The notes: generated from the letters alone by a model not told the origin. Shown: positions 54,084 to 63,123, counted from the first letter of the stretch. The stretch is 64,000 nt of DNA from Chelatococcus caeni (GCF_014196925.1 NZ_JACIEN010000004.1:248001-312000), one strand, 5' to 3'. Numbers and translations: made by a program.

Positions 54084-55775
54084 TCAGTCGGGTCGCAGCG
54101 CGGCGAGGGCGGCATGAAAGCCGGGCTCGCCGCGGGCGATGATGGCGGTGATGGTCCCCCGATCCATGATGACGAGGCGGTCGGCAGCCTCCGCCTCGCG
54201 CCTGATGTGCGTCGCGATGACGATCGTCCGGTCACCGGCGCGCGTGCGAAGACGGGCGAGAACGTCGCGTGCCGTCGTCCCGTCGAGCCCCTCGGTCGGC
54301 TCGTCGAAGAGCCAGAGCGATGTCGGGCGCAGCAGCAGCCGCGCGAAGGCGAGCCGCCGCGCCTGCCCGCCCGACAGGCCGTGGCCGCCCTCGCCGAGGC
54401 GCGTGTCGAGCCCGTTCGGCAGCGCCTCGACGTCGTCCCGGAGGCCGGCGGCGTCGAGCGCCTCGATCAGGCGGGCATCGTCGGCCCGCGGATCGGCGAG
54501 GCGCAGGTTGTCGCGCAGGGAATCCTGGAACAGCTCGGTGCGCTGGGTGAGCAGCGTCGCCGCGCGGCGCGCGACCTGGCCGGCCTGCGGAGCGACCTCA
54601 CCGGCCAGCAGGCCGAGCAAGGTCGACTTGCCGGCACCGCTCGCACCGATGAGCGCGATGCGCTCGCCCTCGCCGATGGTGAGGGTGATGGCGCTGAGGG
54701 CCGGCCTCGCGGCGCCCGGATACCGCACCGTGACGCCATCGAGACGGGCGGCGATGCCGGCGGGCGGCGCAACGGGGCCTGCTGCTTCCAAGGGCGAAGC
54801 GAGCCGCGGCGCGATCCGTCCGGCCGCGAGCAGAGTGCGGCCGAGCTCGACCGCGCCCCGCCGCAGCGCCGCGAAGGGCTCCATCGCCGCAAGGGCCACC
54901 AGCAGGCCGAGCGCCGCGACCGGCGCGCCGATGGCGCCCCTTTCGGCCAGCAGCGCGACCGCGACGAGGGTGGCGGCGAGAAGCAGTGCCCCCGCGACGG
55001 CGAAACCGGCGCCGGTGCGCACTTCGATGCGGTTCAGCGCATCGTCGCTCGCGGACAGGTAGCGGTCGGCGGCCGCCAAGCCGTCCTGCCGCGCGGCGAG
55101 CCGCCCGGCCATGATCCACTCGGTCTGGCCGCTCACGAGGTCGATGGCGCGCGAGCGCAGCACCTCGAGCCCATGGGCGCGGCGCCGCGCGGGCCGCCGC
55201 GCCGCCACGGCCGCAGCAGCCGGCAGGCCGGCACCGGCGAGGATGAGGAAGCCGGCGGCAGACAGGCCGAGGAGCGGCTGCATCAGCCCCAGCGCGACAC
55301 CCGCCGCAAGCGCGACGGCACAAGCGCCGATGATGGGCACGATGACGCGCAGGTAGAGCGAATCGAGAGCGTCGATGTCGAGCGTCAGGCGGAACAGGAG
55401 GCGCGCCGGCCGCTTGACGAGGTCCCGCGCGGCACCGGGCTGCGCCCAGCCGCGGAACAGGCGCTCACGCAGCGCGGCGAGCACGGCGAGCGTAGCGTCA
55501 TGTGTCGTCAGCCGCTCGCCGTAGCGGGACGCGGTCCGCGCGAGCGCAAGGAAGCGGATGCCGGCGGACGGCACGAAGACGTCGAAGGCGAGCGCCGTGG
55601 CGGCCGAGACCCCTGCGATCCCGGTCGCGGTGATGAACCAGCCGGAGAGGCCGAGAAGCGCGATGCCGCAGAGGGCCGTCGCGACCGACAGCAGCACACC
55701 CGCGAGCAGCATGGCACGGCTGCCGGAGAGGAAGAGCCCGGCGACGGGACGGAGCTGGCGCACAAGCCCGGTCAT
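54084..55775 (-). CDS. cydC: Heterodimeric thiol ABC exporter subunit CydC
   Basis: The 563-residue half-transporter has six helices (residues 15-310) and an ATPase domain with Walker A GASGAGKST, signature LSGGQARR and Walker B LWLFDEPTEGLD. With CydD it exports glutathione/cysteine to the periplasm, needed for bd oxidase assembly. Its start overlaps the cydD stop by four bases. About 80 bases separate it from cydA with no clear terminator, so the five genes may be one transcript. Confidence 0.94.
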   Translation of the reverse strand: MTGLVRQLRPVAGLFLSGSRAMLLAGVLLSVATALCGIALLGLSGWFITATGIAGVSAATALAFDVFVPSAGIRFLALARTASRYGERLTTHDATLAVLAALRERLFRGWAQPGAARDLVKRPARLLFRLTLDIDALDSLYLRVIVPIIGACAVALAAGVALGLMQPLLGLSAAGFLILAGAGLPAAAAVAARRPARRRAHGLEVLRSRAIDLVSGQTEWIMAGRLAARQDGLAAADRYLSASDDALNRIEVRTGAGFAVAGALLLAATLVAVALLAERGAIGAPVAALGLLVALAAMEPFAALRRGAVELGRTLLAAGRIAPRLASPLEAAGPVAPPAGIAARLDGVTVRYPGAARPALSAITLTIGEGERIALIGASGAGKSTLLGLLAGEVAPQAGQVARRAATLLTQRTELFQDSLRDNLRLADPRADDARLIEALDAAGLRDDVEALPNGLDTRLGEGGHGLSGGQARRLAFARLLLRPTSLWLFDEPTEGLDGTTARDVLARLRTRAGDRTIVIATHIRREAEAADRLVIMDRGTITAIIARGEPGFHAALAALRPD

Positions 55776-57553
55776 GCGGCGTCCTCCAGGCGTGTCGCCG
55801 AGAGATGGACGATGCGGTCCATGCGGGCGGCGAGCACCGGATCGTGCGTCGCCACGATCAGCGTCCGCCCTTCGGCAAGCCGGATGAGCGCCTCGGTGAT
55901 GCTCGCGGCGGTCACGCTGTCGAGATGGGCGGTCGGCTCGTCGGCGAGGATGAGGCCGGCCTCCGGCGCCGCCGCGACGCGCGCGAGCGCAAGGCGCGAT
56001 GCCTCCCCGCCCGACAGGCCGACGCCGTTCTCGCCGACGTGTGCCGCGCCCCGCCGCTCCGCCACCTCGGCGAGGCCGGCGAGAGCCAGCGCGTCCTCGA
56101 CCGCATCCCGGCCGATCCCGTCCCGGCCGAGCGTGACATTGGCGGCGAGCGACCCCGCGAAGACATGCGGACGCTGGCCGATCCAGGCGATGCGGCGGCG
56201 CAGACGCCCGGCGCTCCGGGCCGTGAGGGCCTCACCGGCAATGAGGATGCGGCCGCTCTCAGGCGTGACGAGGCCAGCGAGGAGGACGATGAGCGTCGAC
56301 TTGCCGCCGCCGCTCGGCGCCAGCAGCGCAACGCGCTCGCCCGGCGCCACCACGAGGTTGAAATCGTCGAAGACCGGCCCGCCCCGCCCCGCATGGCCGA
56401 AGCGCAGCTTCTCGATGCGGACGGACGGCGCAGCGCCGGCAACCGGCCCGGGCAACGGGTGCCCGTCTTCCGCGCCGGGAAGTTCGCAGCCCTTCTGCGA
56501 CAGGCGCGCGAGCGCATCGAGCGCCGCCTCGCCCGCCGCCCGGTCGTGCCAGACGGCGGACAGGTCGCGCAGCGGCTCGAAGAAGGCGGGCGCGAGCAGG
56601 AGGATGAAGAGCCCCTCCCCGAGCGTGAGCTGATCGCCCCAGGTGCCGAACGGCAACTGGCCGAGGAGGTGGAAGCCGACATAGACGGCGACCATGGCGA
56701 CGCCGAGGGCGGCGAAGAGCTCGAGCACCGCCGAGGACAGGAAGGCGATCCTGAGGACCGCCATGGTCCTGATGCGCAGGCTCTCGGCATCGGCCCTGAG
56801 CCGCCGCGCCGTGGCATCGACGGCATCGAGCGAGCGTATGGTGGCAAGGCCGCGCAGCCGGTCGAGCAGGAAGGCGTTCATGCCGCCGAGCTCGACGAGC
56901 TGCGCCTCGCTCGCGGCTTTCGCACGCCAGCCGACGAGCGCCATGAAGACGGGGATCAGCGGCGCGGCGACGAGGAGCACGAGCGCCGCGGCCCAGGACC
57001 AGGCGAGCACGACGAGAAGGATGGCGACCGGGACGATGCTCGCCCGCAGCCGCGCCGGCTGGAAGCGCGAAAGATAGGGCACGATGGCCTCGGCCTGTTC
57101 GGCGAGCGTGCTCGCGGCGAGGCCGGCCGCCGGGCGGCCGACATCGACGGGGGAACACGCGGCAAGCGCCGCCACGGCCTCACGGCGCCGCTCCGCGAGC
57201 ACGGCGCGCGCCTGGCGAAAGGCCATGCGGCCGCCGAGCCCATCGAGGAGCGCGCGCGCGATGCCGATGAGCAGGACGCCGGCCGCATTGAGGAGAACGG
57301 CGTCGACGCCGCCGCCGGCGGCGATGTCCGCGACCGACAAAGCGAGCAATCCCGCCTGCGGGATCCACAGGAGCGAGGCCGCCGCCTGGAGAATCGCGCC
57401 GGTGCGCGTCGCAGCGTTTCGCTGTGCGCGGGTGGTGGCGCGGCTTTCGCCGACACCCGCCCCCTGCGCGACGGCACGATCGTCGCTCACCGGAAGAACG
57501 GCGGCCCGCGCGGCCGTCGTCGGAGCGGTGCTGATCGTGCCGGCCCGAGCCAT
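55772..57553 (-). CDS. cydD: Heterodimeric thiol ABC exporter subunit CydD
   Basis: The 593-residue partner has an Ala/Thr-rich lead of about 50 residues, six helices, LRDLSAVWHDRAAGEAA in the linker and an ATPase with Walker A APSGGGKST, signature LSGGEASR and Walker B ILADEPTAHLD. It starts two bases after the regulator gene, so the regulator heads the cyd operon. The glutathione/cysteine export function follows from the family. Confidence 0.94.
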   Translation of the reverse strand: MARAGTISTAPTTAARAAVLPVSDDRAVAQGAGVGESRATTRAQRNAATRTGAILQAAASLLWIPQAGLLALSVADIAAGGGVDAVLLNAAGVLLIGIARALLDGLGGRMAFRQARAVLAERRREAVAALAACSPVDVGRPAAGLAASTLAEQAEAIVPYLSRFQPARLRASIVPVAILLVVLAWSWAAALVLLVAAPLIPVFMALVGWRAKAASEAQLVELGGMNAFLLDRLRGLATIRSLDAVDATARRLRADAESLRIRTMAVLRIAFLSSAVLELFAALGVAMVAVYVGFHLLGQLPFGTWGDQLTLGEGLFILLLAPAFFEPLRDLSAVWHDRAAGEAALDALARLSQKGCELPGAEDGHPLPGPVAGAAPSVRIEKLRFGHAGRGGPVFDDFNLVVAPGERVALLAPSGGGKSTLIVLLAGLVTPESGRILIAGEALTARSAGRLRRRIAWIGQRPHVFAGSLAANVTLGRDGIGRDAVEDALALAGLAEVAERRGAAHVGENGVGLSGGEASRLALARVAAAPEAGLILADEPTAHLDSVTAASITEALIRLAEGRTLIVATHDPVLAARMDRIVHLSATRLEDAA

Positions 57554-57555
57554 CT

Positions 57556-58152
57556 CTATTCCTCGCGTTCGCGCGCTGCCGGTTTCCGGCGGCCGATGGA
57601 GACGATCCTGTCCTTGGCTTCGAGGAGCTTGGTGATGCGGGAGCCGAGGCCGAGCAGCATGGCGAGCCGGTCGGTGTCGAGCTGCTTGACGTCGTCGTAC
57701 CAGGTCGTCAGGCGCTCGATCAGCCCGTGCATCTCGGCCATGCGCTCCTGGGCGAAGCGCTCGTCGTCATTGCCCGGCTTCTGCATCAGAATCTCGCGCA
57801 GAACCGAGAGGGTCGGGTCGATCTCGCGCTTCTTGCGCTCCTCGGCGAGCGTCCGAAGGATCTGCCAGACGTCGTCCGGCGTCGTGAAGAAGTCGCGCCG
57901 GTCGTCGGGCAGGTGCTTGAGCAGGACGAGGTTCCAGGCCTGCAACTCGCGCAGGCTCATCGACACATTGGAGCGGGAGATGCCGAGCGCCTCGACGATC
58001 TCATCGGCGCAGAGCGGCTGTGGCGAGACATAGAGCAGCGCATAGATCTGCCCGACCGTGCGGTTGATGCCCCAGCGACTGCCCATCTCGCCGAAATGCA
58101 GCACGAAGGACTGGACGAGGGGAGGAAGGTTCATGGCCGCACATCCGGACAT
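57556..58152 (-). CDS. GbsR/MarR-like transcriptional regulator of the cyd operon
   Basis: The 198-residue protein has a winged helix-turn-helix (about residues 20-95; GRTVGQIYALLYVSPQPLCADEIVEALGISRSNVSMSLRELQ-like) of the GbsR type and a helical C-terminus (about 100-180). It is the first gene, two bases before cydD. ATG 58152 is the longest start; ATG 58134 (MNLPPLVQSFVLHFGEMG) matches the family start better. A palindrome lies at its promoter, which suggests autoregulation. The signal is unknown. Confidence 0.82.
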   Translation of the reverse strand: MSGCAAMNLPPLVQSFVLHFGEMGSRWGINRTVGQIYALLYVSPQPLCADEIVEALGISRSNVSMSLRELQAWNLVLLKHLPDDRRDFFTTPDDVWQILRTLAEERKKREIDPTLSVLREILMQKPGNDDERFAQERMAEMHGLIERLTTWYDDVKQLDTDRLAMLLGLGSRITKLLEAKDRIVSIGRRKPAAREREE

Positions 58153-58155
58153 TAA

Positions 58156-58204
58156 TTTCAGAAATTTCTGAAAATTCTATACACCGCCTGCCGTATATGC
58201 GCAA
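58156..58204 (-). promoter_or_regulatory. Promoter and 18-base palindromic operator of the cyd regulator operon
   Basis: On the minus strand TTGCGC (58199-58204), 17 bases and TATAGA (58176-58181, preceded by TG two bases before) form a good promoter. The perfect palindrome TTTCAGAAATTTCTGAAA (58156-58173) covers the expected transcription start and ends four bases before ATG 58152. A dimeric regulator bound here would repress; the adjacent GbsR-like protein is the obvious candidate. Confidence 0.7.
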
Positions 58205-58374
58205 GTGCGAATATTCGTTGGAGCCCCCTTGCGCGGCGGCAACCTCGGCCCGTGCACGGCATGATCCCCACCCTCTGGTCGTGAACGGGCTGATGCTGCG
58301 CGGGGGCACGCCTTGCTGCATTGACGGCGATCAAAGGCACCCTGCCGCCACCGACAGGATCGGAAGCCGCTGAC

Positions 58375-60123
58375 CTAGACCACCGCGAGCGGCCGGTGCT
58401 CCGCACCGCGCAGCCTGCTGACAGCCGCGAACTGGCTGAGGAACACCTCGCCCGTCAGCTGGTCGAGGAAATCGGAGCGCCGCAGTCGGTCCATGACCGG
58501 CCCCTTCACCTCGCTCAGATGAAAGGCGATGCCGGCATCGGCGAGGCGGCGGTTGATCTCCTCGAGGCTGGCGAGCGCGCTCGCGTCGATCTCGTTGACG
58601 GCCGGGCACATCAGCACGATGTGGCGGACCTGCGGCCGCTCCGCCACCAGTTGCGCGATCCGGTCCTCCAGATAGCGGCTGTTGGCGAAATAGAGGCTCT
58701 CGTCGACGCGCAGCGAGAGGATGTGCGGCTCCGTCAGCACCCTATGGCGCGCGACATTGCGGAAATGCTCCGTGCCCGGCACCTGGCCGACGATGGCCAT
58801 GTGCGGCCTGCTCGAGCGATAGAGAAAAAGGAAGAGCGACAGACCGACGCCCGCCACGACGCCGGGCTCCACGCCGAGGGACAGCGTGACGACGATGGTC
58901 GCCGCCATCGCCGTGAAATCGGCCCGCGAATAGGCGAACACATGGCGGATCGCCCGGATGTCGACGAGCGAAAGCACGGCGACGATGATGGTCGCGGCGA
59001 GCGTCGCCTGCGGCAGGGCCGCAAGGAACGGCGTGAGAAAGAGGGTCGCAACCGCGATGCCGACGGCCGTGAACACGCCCGCCGCCGGCGTCTCGGCCCC
59101 CGCATCGAAATTGACGACCGAGCGGGCGAAGCCGCCCGTCACCGGATAGCCCGCCGACAGGCCGGCCGCGATATTGGCGGCCCCGAGCCCGATCAGCTCC
59201 TGGTCCGGCACGATGCGCTGGCGCCGCTTGGCGGCGAGCGTCTGCGCGACGGAGACGGATTCGACGAAGCCGATGATGCCGATCAGGAAGGCCGGCCCGG
59301 CGAGCTGCGCCAGAAGATCGAGCGATATGTCCGGCGCGGCGAGCGCCGGCAGCCCCTGCGGGATGGCGCCGACGAGCGCAACACCGTGCGCGGCAAGGTC
59401 GAGGCCCTTCGCCAGGAGGATCGTGACGGCGACGGCGAGGATCGGCGCGGCCTTGGTGAGGAGATCGGCCGCGCGCCGCCCGAGGCCGAGCCGGATCAGC
59501 AAGGGCTTCAACCGCGTGCGGGCGAAGAGCAGGAAGACAAGGACGCCGAGCCCGATGGCGGCGGTATGGAGATTGACGCCCGCGGCGGCGCCGGCGAGCG
59601 CGGCGATGATGCCGGGCAGCGTGTCGCCGCCGGCCGGAACCCCGAGGATGTGCTTGAGCTGGCTCGCCGCGATCAGGATGCCGGAGGCGGTGATGAATCC
59701 GGAGATCACCGGATGGCTCAGGAAATTGGCGAGGAAACCGAGCCGCAGGAGCCCCATCAGCACCAGCATCGCGCCGGAGAGGAGGGCCAGCGCCGCGGCC
59801 GCCGTCAGATAGCCCGCCGTCCCCTGCGCCACGATCTCGCCGACGGCCGAGGCGGTCATGAGCGAGACGACGGCGACAGGCCCGACGGCGAGCGTGCGGC
59901 TGGTGCCGAACAGCGCATAGGCGACGAGCGGCAGGATCGACGCATAGAGGCCGACTTCCGGCGGCAGGCCGGCGAGCATGGCATAGGCCAGCGACTGCGG
60001 AATGAGCATGATCGTGACGATCAGCGCCGCCACGAGGTCGCTCACGAGGCTGGCGCGGTCATAGGCCCGGCCCCACGCCAGGATCGGCAGGTAGCGTTCA
60101 AGCCTTGCTGCGGCGCTGCGCAT
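58375..60123 (-). CDS. SulP family inorganic anion transporter with STAS domain
   Basis: The 582-residue protein has 12-14 helices with the SulP signature region (LIPQSLAYAMLAGLPPEVGLYASILPLVAYALFGTSRTLAVGPVAVVSLM) and a C-terminal STAS domain (about 455-560; HIVLMCPAVNEIDASALASLEEI). It moves sulfate, sulfite, bicarbonate or a related anion. It ends the persulfide operon, 23 bases after the second YeeE/YedE gene, so a sulfur oxyanion is likely. ATG 60123 is the family start. Confidence 0.9.
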   Translation of the reverse strand: MRSAAARLERYLPILAWGRAYDRASLVSDLVAALIVTIMLIPQSLAYAMLAGLPPEVGLYASILPLVAYALFGTSRTLAVGPVAVVSLMTASAVGEIVAQGTAGYLTAAAALALLSGAMLVLMGLLRLGFLANFLSHPVISGFITASGILIAASQLKHILGVPAGGDTLPGIIAALAGAAAGVNLHTAAIGLGVLVFLLFARTRLKPLLIRLGLGRRAADLLTKAAPILAVAVTILLAKGLDLAAHGVALVGAIPQGLPALAAPDISLDLLAQLAGPAFLIGIIGFVESVSVAQTLAAKRRQRIVPDQELIGLGAANIAAGLSAGYPVTGGFARSVVNFDAGAETPAAGVFTAVGIAVATLFLTPFLAALPQATLAATIIVAVLSLVDIRAIRHVFAYSRADFTAMAATIVVTLSLGVEPGVVAGVGLSLFLFLYRSSRPHMAIVGQVPGTEHFRNVARHRVLTEPHILSLRVDESLYFANSRYLEDRIAQLVAERPQVRHIVLMCPAVNEIDASALASLEEINRRLADAGIAFHLSEVKGPVMDRLRRSDFLDQLTGEVFLSQFAAVSRLRGAEHRPLAVV

Positions 60124-60146
60124 GGTTGCCTCGCTCCGGAAGACCG

Positions 60147-60590
60147 TCAGGCGGCGCGCGACCGGGCCCGCCCGGCAAGGCCGCCGCGGACGAAACGCGC
60201 CAGCGCGATGCCGGCGAGCATCGAGCCGACGAAGACGAGCGCGCTCGGCTGCCCGAGGCCGAGCGCCGGCACGGCGCCGCCCGGGCAGAAGCCGGTGATG
60301 CCCCAGCCGATGCCGAACACGGCCGCGCCGGAAACGAGCGGCAGGTCGATCCGCCGCGCCGTCGGCAGATGGAAGGCCTCGTCGAGGAGCGGGCGCGGCC
60401 GCCGCAGCACGAAACGGTAGCCGACCGCCGTGACGATGAGGGCGCCGCCCATCACGAAGGCGAGCGACGGGTCCCATGATCCGGCAAGGTCGAAGAAGTT
60501 GAGCACCTTGGCCGGGTTGATCATGCCGGACACGGCGATGCCGGCGCCGAAGACGAGGCCGGCGAGAAGGGCGAGGACGATGCGTGCCAT
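60147..60590 (-). CDS. YeeE/YedE family membrane protein (PmpB-like half)
   Basis: The 147-residue protein has four helices and the Cys motif GFCPGG (about residues 100-105) of YeeE/YedE thiosulfate/sulfur carriers. It begins FGAGIAVSGMINPAKVLNFFDLAGSWDPSLAFVMGGAL, the DUF6691 wording. ATG 60590 overlaps the partner gene stop as ATGA. With the upstream half it forms a split YeeE-type channel for thiosulfate or persulfide sulfur. Confidence 0.88.
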   Translation of the reverse strand: MARIVLALLAGLVFGAGIAVSGMINPAKVLNFFDLAGSWDPSLAFVMGGALIVTAVGYRFVLRRPRPLLDEAFHLPTARRIDLPLVSGAAVFGIGWGITGFCPGGAVPALGLGQPSALVFVGSMLAGIALARFVRGGLAGRARSRAA

Positions 60591-61021
60591 CACAAGCCTC
60601 CCAGGACGTGGCGGATGACGAAGACGGTGGCGGCGGTCGAGGCCATGAAGGTCACCGTTGCCGCCATCGAGCGCGGCGACAGGCGGGCGAGCCCGCACAC
60701 GCCGTGACCGGAGGTGCAGCCGGAGGCGAAATGGACGCCGATGCCCACGACGAGCCCGCCCACGACGAGCCAGAGGGCCGGCACGCCGCTCTCGAAGGCT
60801 ATGGCGGACCGGCCCGCCAGCGCGACAATCAGCGCCGGCGCGCCGATGGCCCCGGCGATGAAGGCCGCGCGCCAGGCCCAGTCGGCCGCGAGCGGCGGCA
60901 AGAGGCCGGCGAGGATGCCCGTCATGCCCGCGATGCGGCCATGGACGGCCATGAGGAGAACGGCCGCAAGGCCGATCATCGTGCCCCCGAGGAAGGAGGC
61001 GACGGGCGTGAACTCTGTCAT
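60590..61021 (-). CDS. YeeE/YedE family membrane protein (PmpA-like half)
   Basis: The 143-residue protein has four helices and HFASGCTSGHGVCGLARLSPRS (about residues 99-120), the signature Cys pair of YeeE/YedE. It is the first half of the split transporter. It sits 14 bases after bigR, as in known BigR operons where such genes help clear hydrogen sulfide or sulfite. Confidence 0.88.
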   Translation of the reverse strand: MTEFTPVASFLGGTMIGLAAVLLMAVHGRIAGMTGILAGLLPPLAADWAWRAAFIAGAIGAPALIVALAGRSAIAFESGVPALWLVVGGLVVGIGVHFASGCTSGHGVCGLARLSPRSMAATVTFMASTAATVFVIRHVLGGL

Positions 61022-61035
61022 GGGTCGATCTCGTG

Positions 61036-61392
61036 TCAGGCCGGCGAACGCCGGCGCGGCGCACCGGTCTCGCAGAACAGCCGGTGCATGGTCTCGATGA
61101 AGGCCTGGACGCGTGGATCCGCGAGCCGGTAGAAGACGTGCTTGCCCTCCTTGCGGCCGGTGACGAGGCCGGCTTCGCGCAGTTCCGCGATCTGCTGCGA
61201 CAGGCCCGGCTGCCGGATGCCGAGCGTCTCCTCGAGGTCGCGCACGGAGCGCTCGCCCTCGACGAGCGCGCAGCAGACCAGCAGGCGGTCTGGGTTCGAC
61301 ATCTTCTTCAGGAAGGCGGACGCATCGCCCACCTTCTCCTTCATGTCGGACAACTCGTCGAAGGGCCTTTCCGTCACGGACCTCACTCCCAC
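61036..61392 (-). CDS. bigR: ArsR family persulfide-responsive repressor
   Basis: The 118-residue winged-helix protein has Cys41 (LLVCCALVEGE) and Cys107 (HRLFCE), the pair that forms a tetrasulfide link in BigR/SqrR when persulfides rise, releasing DNA. Recognition helix is GIRQPGLSQQIAELREAG. Start GTG 61392 overlaps the blh stop by ten bases; GTG 61377 is an alternative. It lies inside the operon it should control, with its probable operator upstream of the DUF2892 gene. Confidence 0.88.
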   Translation of the reverse strand: MGVRSVTERPFDELSDMKEKVGDASAFLKKMSNPDRLLVCCALVEGERSVRDLEETLGIRQPGLSQQIAELREAGLVTGRKEGKHVFYRLADPRVQAFIETMHRLFCETGAPRRRSPA

Positions 61393-62732
61393 GCCGCGCC
61401 CTCGAGGAGGTCGAGCGGGATTTTGAGATAGCGCCGCCCGTTGCCTTCCGGCTCCGGCAGGCGCCCGCCATTGGTGTTGATCTGCAGCGACTGCAGGATC
61501 AGCTTGGGCATGGGCAGGGTCCTGTCGCGCGCTTCACGGGCGGCGACGAAGGCCTCCTCGGTCCTGAATTCCGAGATATGGATGTTCTTCGCCTTCTGCT
61601 CGGCGACGGTCGATTCCCAGCGCGGCTCGCGGCCGCCCGGCTGGTAGTCGTGGCCGGTGAAGATGCGGGTCTCGTCCGGCAGCGCCAGGATGTCCTGGAT
61701 CGAGCGCCACAGCACCCTGGCGCTGCCGCCGGGAAAATCCGCACGCGCGGTGCCGCTGTCCGGCATGAACAGCGTGTCGTGCACGAAGGCCGCATCGCCG
61801 ATGACATAGGTGATCGAGGCGAGCGTGTGGCCGGGCGAGAACATCACCCGCGCGTCGATGCTGCCCACCTTGAAGGTGTCGCCGTCGGCGAAGAGCCGGT
61901 CCCACTGCGAGCCGTCGGCCGGAAAGTCCGGCCAGTTGTAGAAGCCCTTCCAGAGCTTCTGAACCTCCGTCACCTTCGCGCCGATGGCCGTCGGGGCGCC
62001 CGTCTTCTCCTTGAGATAGGCCGCGGCCGAGAAATGGTCGGCATGGGGATGGGTGTCGAGGATCCACTCGACCTCGTAGCCCTTCTCCCTGATGAAGGCG
62101 AGGATGCGATCGGCGTTCTTCGAGGCCGTCTGGCCCGACTTCTCGTCGAAGTCGAAGACGGGATCGACGATCGCGCATTTCCTCGTCTGCGGGTCGGCAA
62201 CGACATACTGGACCGACCAGGTGCGAGGATCGAAGAAGCCGGTCACTTCGGGTTGCTGCGCCATGGCTGTTCCTTTCCTGATACGCGTCTGAGGGCCGGT
62301 GTCCGGCACGCCCCTTGTCGTCAGCCAGCCGACTGCGGCGGAGAGATCGAAGCCGCGCTCGGCCCCGAAGGGAACAAGATCGCACTTCGCCATCCGGCCA
62401 TCGAGTACTTCGCCGATGGCCCAGAGCGTGAGGGAACGCGTCCCCGAGCGGCAGAAGGCGAGGACCGGGCCCCGGCTGGCGGCCAAGGCCCGCTGGAAGG
62501 CCCGCACCGTGTCCTCGCCGATGTCGGTGCCGACAACCGGCAGGTGAATGCTGGCGAGCCCGGCCCGCCGCGCCGCCGTGGCGATCGCTTCAGCCTCCGG
62601 CTGGCACGGAGCCTCGCCATCCGGCCTGTTGTTGACGATGGCCGCGAAGCCGGCGGCGGCGAGCGTTTCGACGTCCTCGGGCCGGATCTGCTCGCCGACG
62701 GCAAGGGCTTCGGTGATCCAGACGCGCTTCAC
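61383..62732 (-). CDS. blh: Bifunctional DUF442 sulfurtransferase-persulfide dioxygenase
   Basis: The 449-residue protein joins a DUF442 phosphatase-like domain (residues 1-120, Cys of AFCRSGTRS) to a metallo-beta-lactamase domain (about 157-449) with THPHADHFSAA, FSPGHT and FTGHDYQPGG, the ETHE1/Blh persulfide dioxygenase pattern. GGGAGAG precedes GTG 62732. A strong AGGAAAGGA site before ATG 62264 could also give the dioxygenase alone (293 residues). It oxidises glutathione persulfide to sulfite. Confidence 0.85.
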   Translation of the reverse strand: MKRVWITEALAVGEQIRPEDVETLAAAGFAAIVNNRPDGEAPCQPEAEAIATAARRAGLASIHLPVVGTDIGEDTVRAFQRALAASRGPVLAFCRSGTRSLTLWAIGEVLDGRMAKCDLVPFGAERGFDLSAAVGWLTTRGVPDTGPQTRIRKGTAMAQQPEVTGFFDPRTWSVQYVVADPQTRKCAIVDPVFDFDEKSGQTASKNADRILAFIREKGYEVEWILDTHPHADHFSAAAYLKEKTGAPTAIGAKVTEVQKLWKGFYNWPDFPADGSQWDRLFADGDTFKVGSIDARVMFSPGHTLASITYVIGDAAFVHDTLFMPDSGTARADFPGGSARVLWRSIQDILALPDETRIFTGHDYQPGGREPRWESTVAEQKAKNIHISEFRTEEAFVAAREARDRTLPMPKLILQSLQINTNGGRLPEPEGNGRRYLKIPLDLLEGAAWE

Positions 62733-62935
62733 CTGCGCTCTCCCGTGACAGGACAGGTGTTGACGCCAAGGATCGTGTAGAGCGGGCAGACCGAGAACAG
62801 GCCCGTCAGCAACGGAACGAAACCGAGGAGCCCCCACCAGCGCGCATCGCTTTCGACGAAGGCGGCGAGCGACAGCAGCGCGAGGCCGACGATGATCCGG
62901 ACCGCCCGGTCGATGCCTCCGATATTCCTCGTCAT
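62729..62935 (-). CDS. DUF2892 (YgaP-like) membrane protein
   Basis: The 68-residue protein has two helices around MTRNIGGIDRAVRIIVGLALL and ends with CPLYTILGVNTC, the DUF2892 signature with two Cys. AAAGGG seven bases before ATG 62935 fixes the start over the in-frame ATGs at 62941 and 62962. It is first in the persulfide operon, overlapping blh by four bases. Relatives form the membrane part of sulfurtransferase YgaP. Confidence 0.88.
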   Translation of the reverse strand: MTRNIGGIDRAVRIIVGLALLSLAAFVESDARWWGLLGFVPLLTGLFSVCPLYTILGVNTCPVTGERR

Positions 62936-62986
62936 GATCATGCCCTTTCGCGTGAAGGCCATCGCCTTCGGTTGACACTTTCACGA

Positions 62987-63014
62987 TAACGATTGCGACT
63001 ATTTGCAATCGTTA
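62987..63014. promoter_or_regulatory. 28-base dyad, probable persulfide-repressor operator
   Basis: TAACGATTGC and GCAATCGTTA are perfect 10-base arms with eight bases between. The dyad lies 51 bases before the first gene of the persulfide operon and is AT-rich for this DNA. ArsR-type BigR binds a long dyad in this position. On the minus strand the TATACC just upstream (near 63019) could be part of the promoter. Confidence 0.65.
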
Positions 63015-63123
63015 AGGTATAAAAAACCCCGCGCACCCGAGGGGCGCAGGCCGGCGTCCCGTCTCGACGTCCCGCTCCGGCCGCGGCGGTCAGCACCACC
63101 GTCAGCCCACTCCGCAGTCCCGC

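Noticed and set aside
58208-58217. Palindrome CGAATATTCG downstream of the SulP/cyd gap
   Set aside because: It lies upstream of the recognised promoter at a non-informative position, is only ten bases long and has no supporting second copy.
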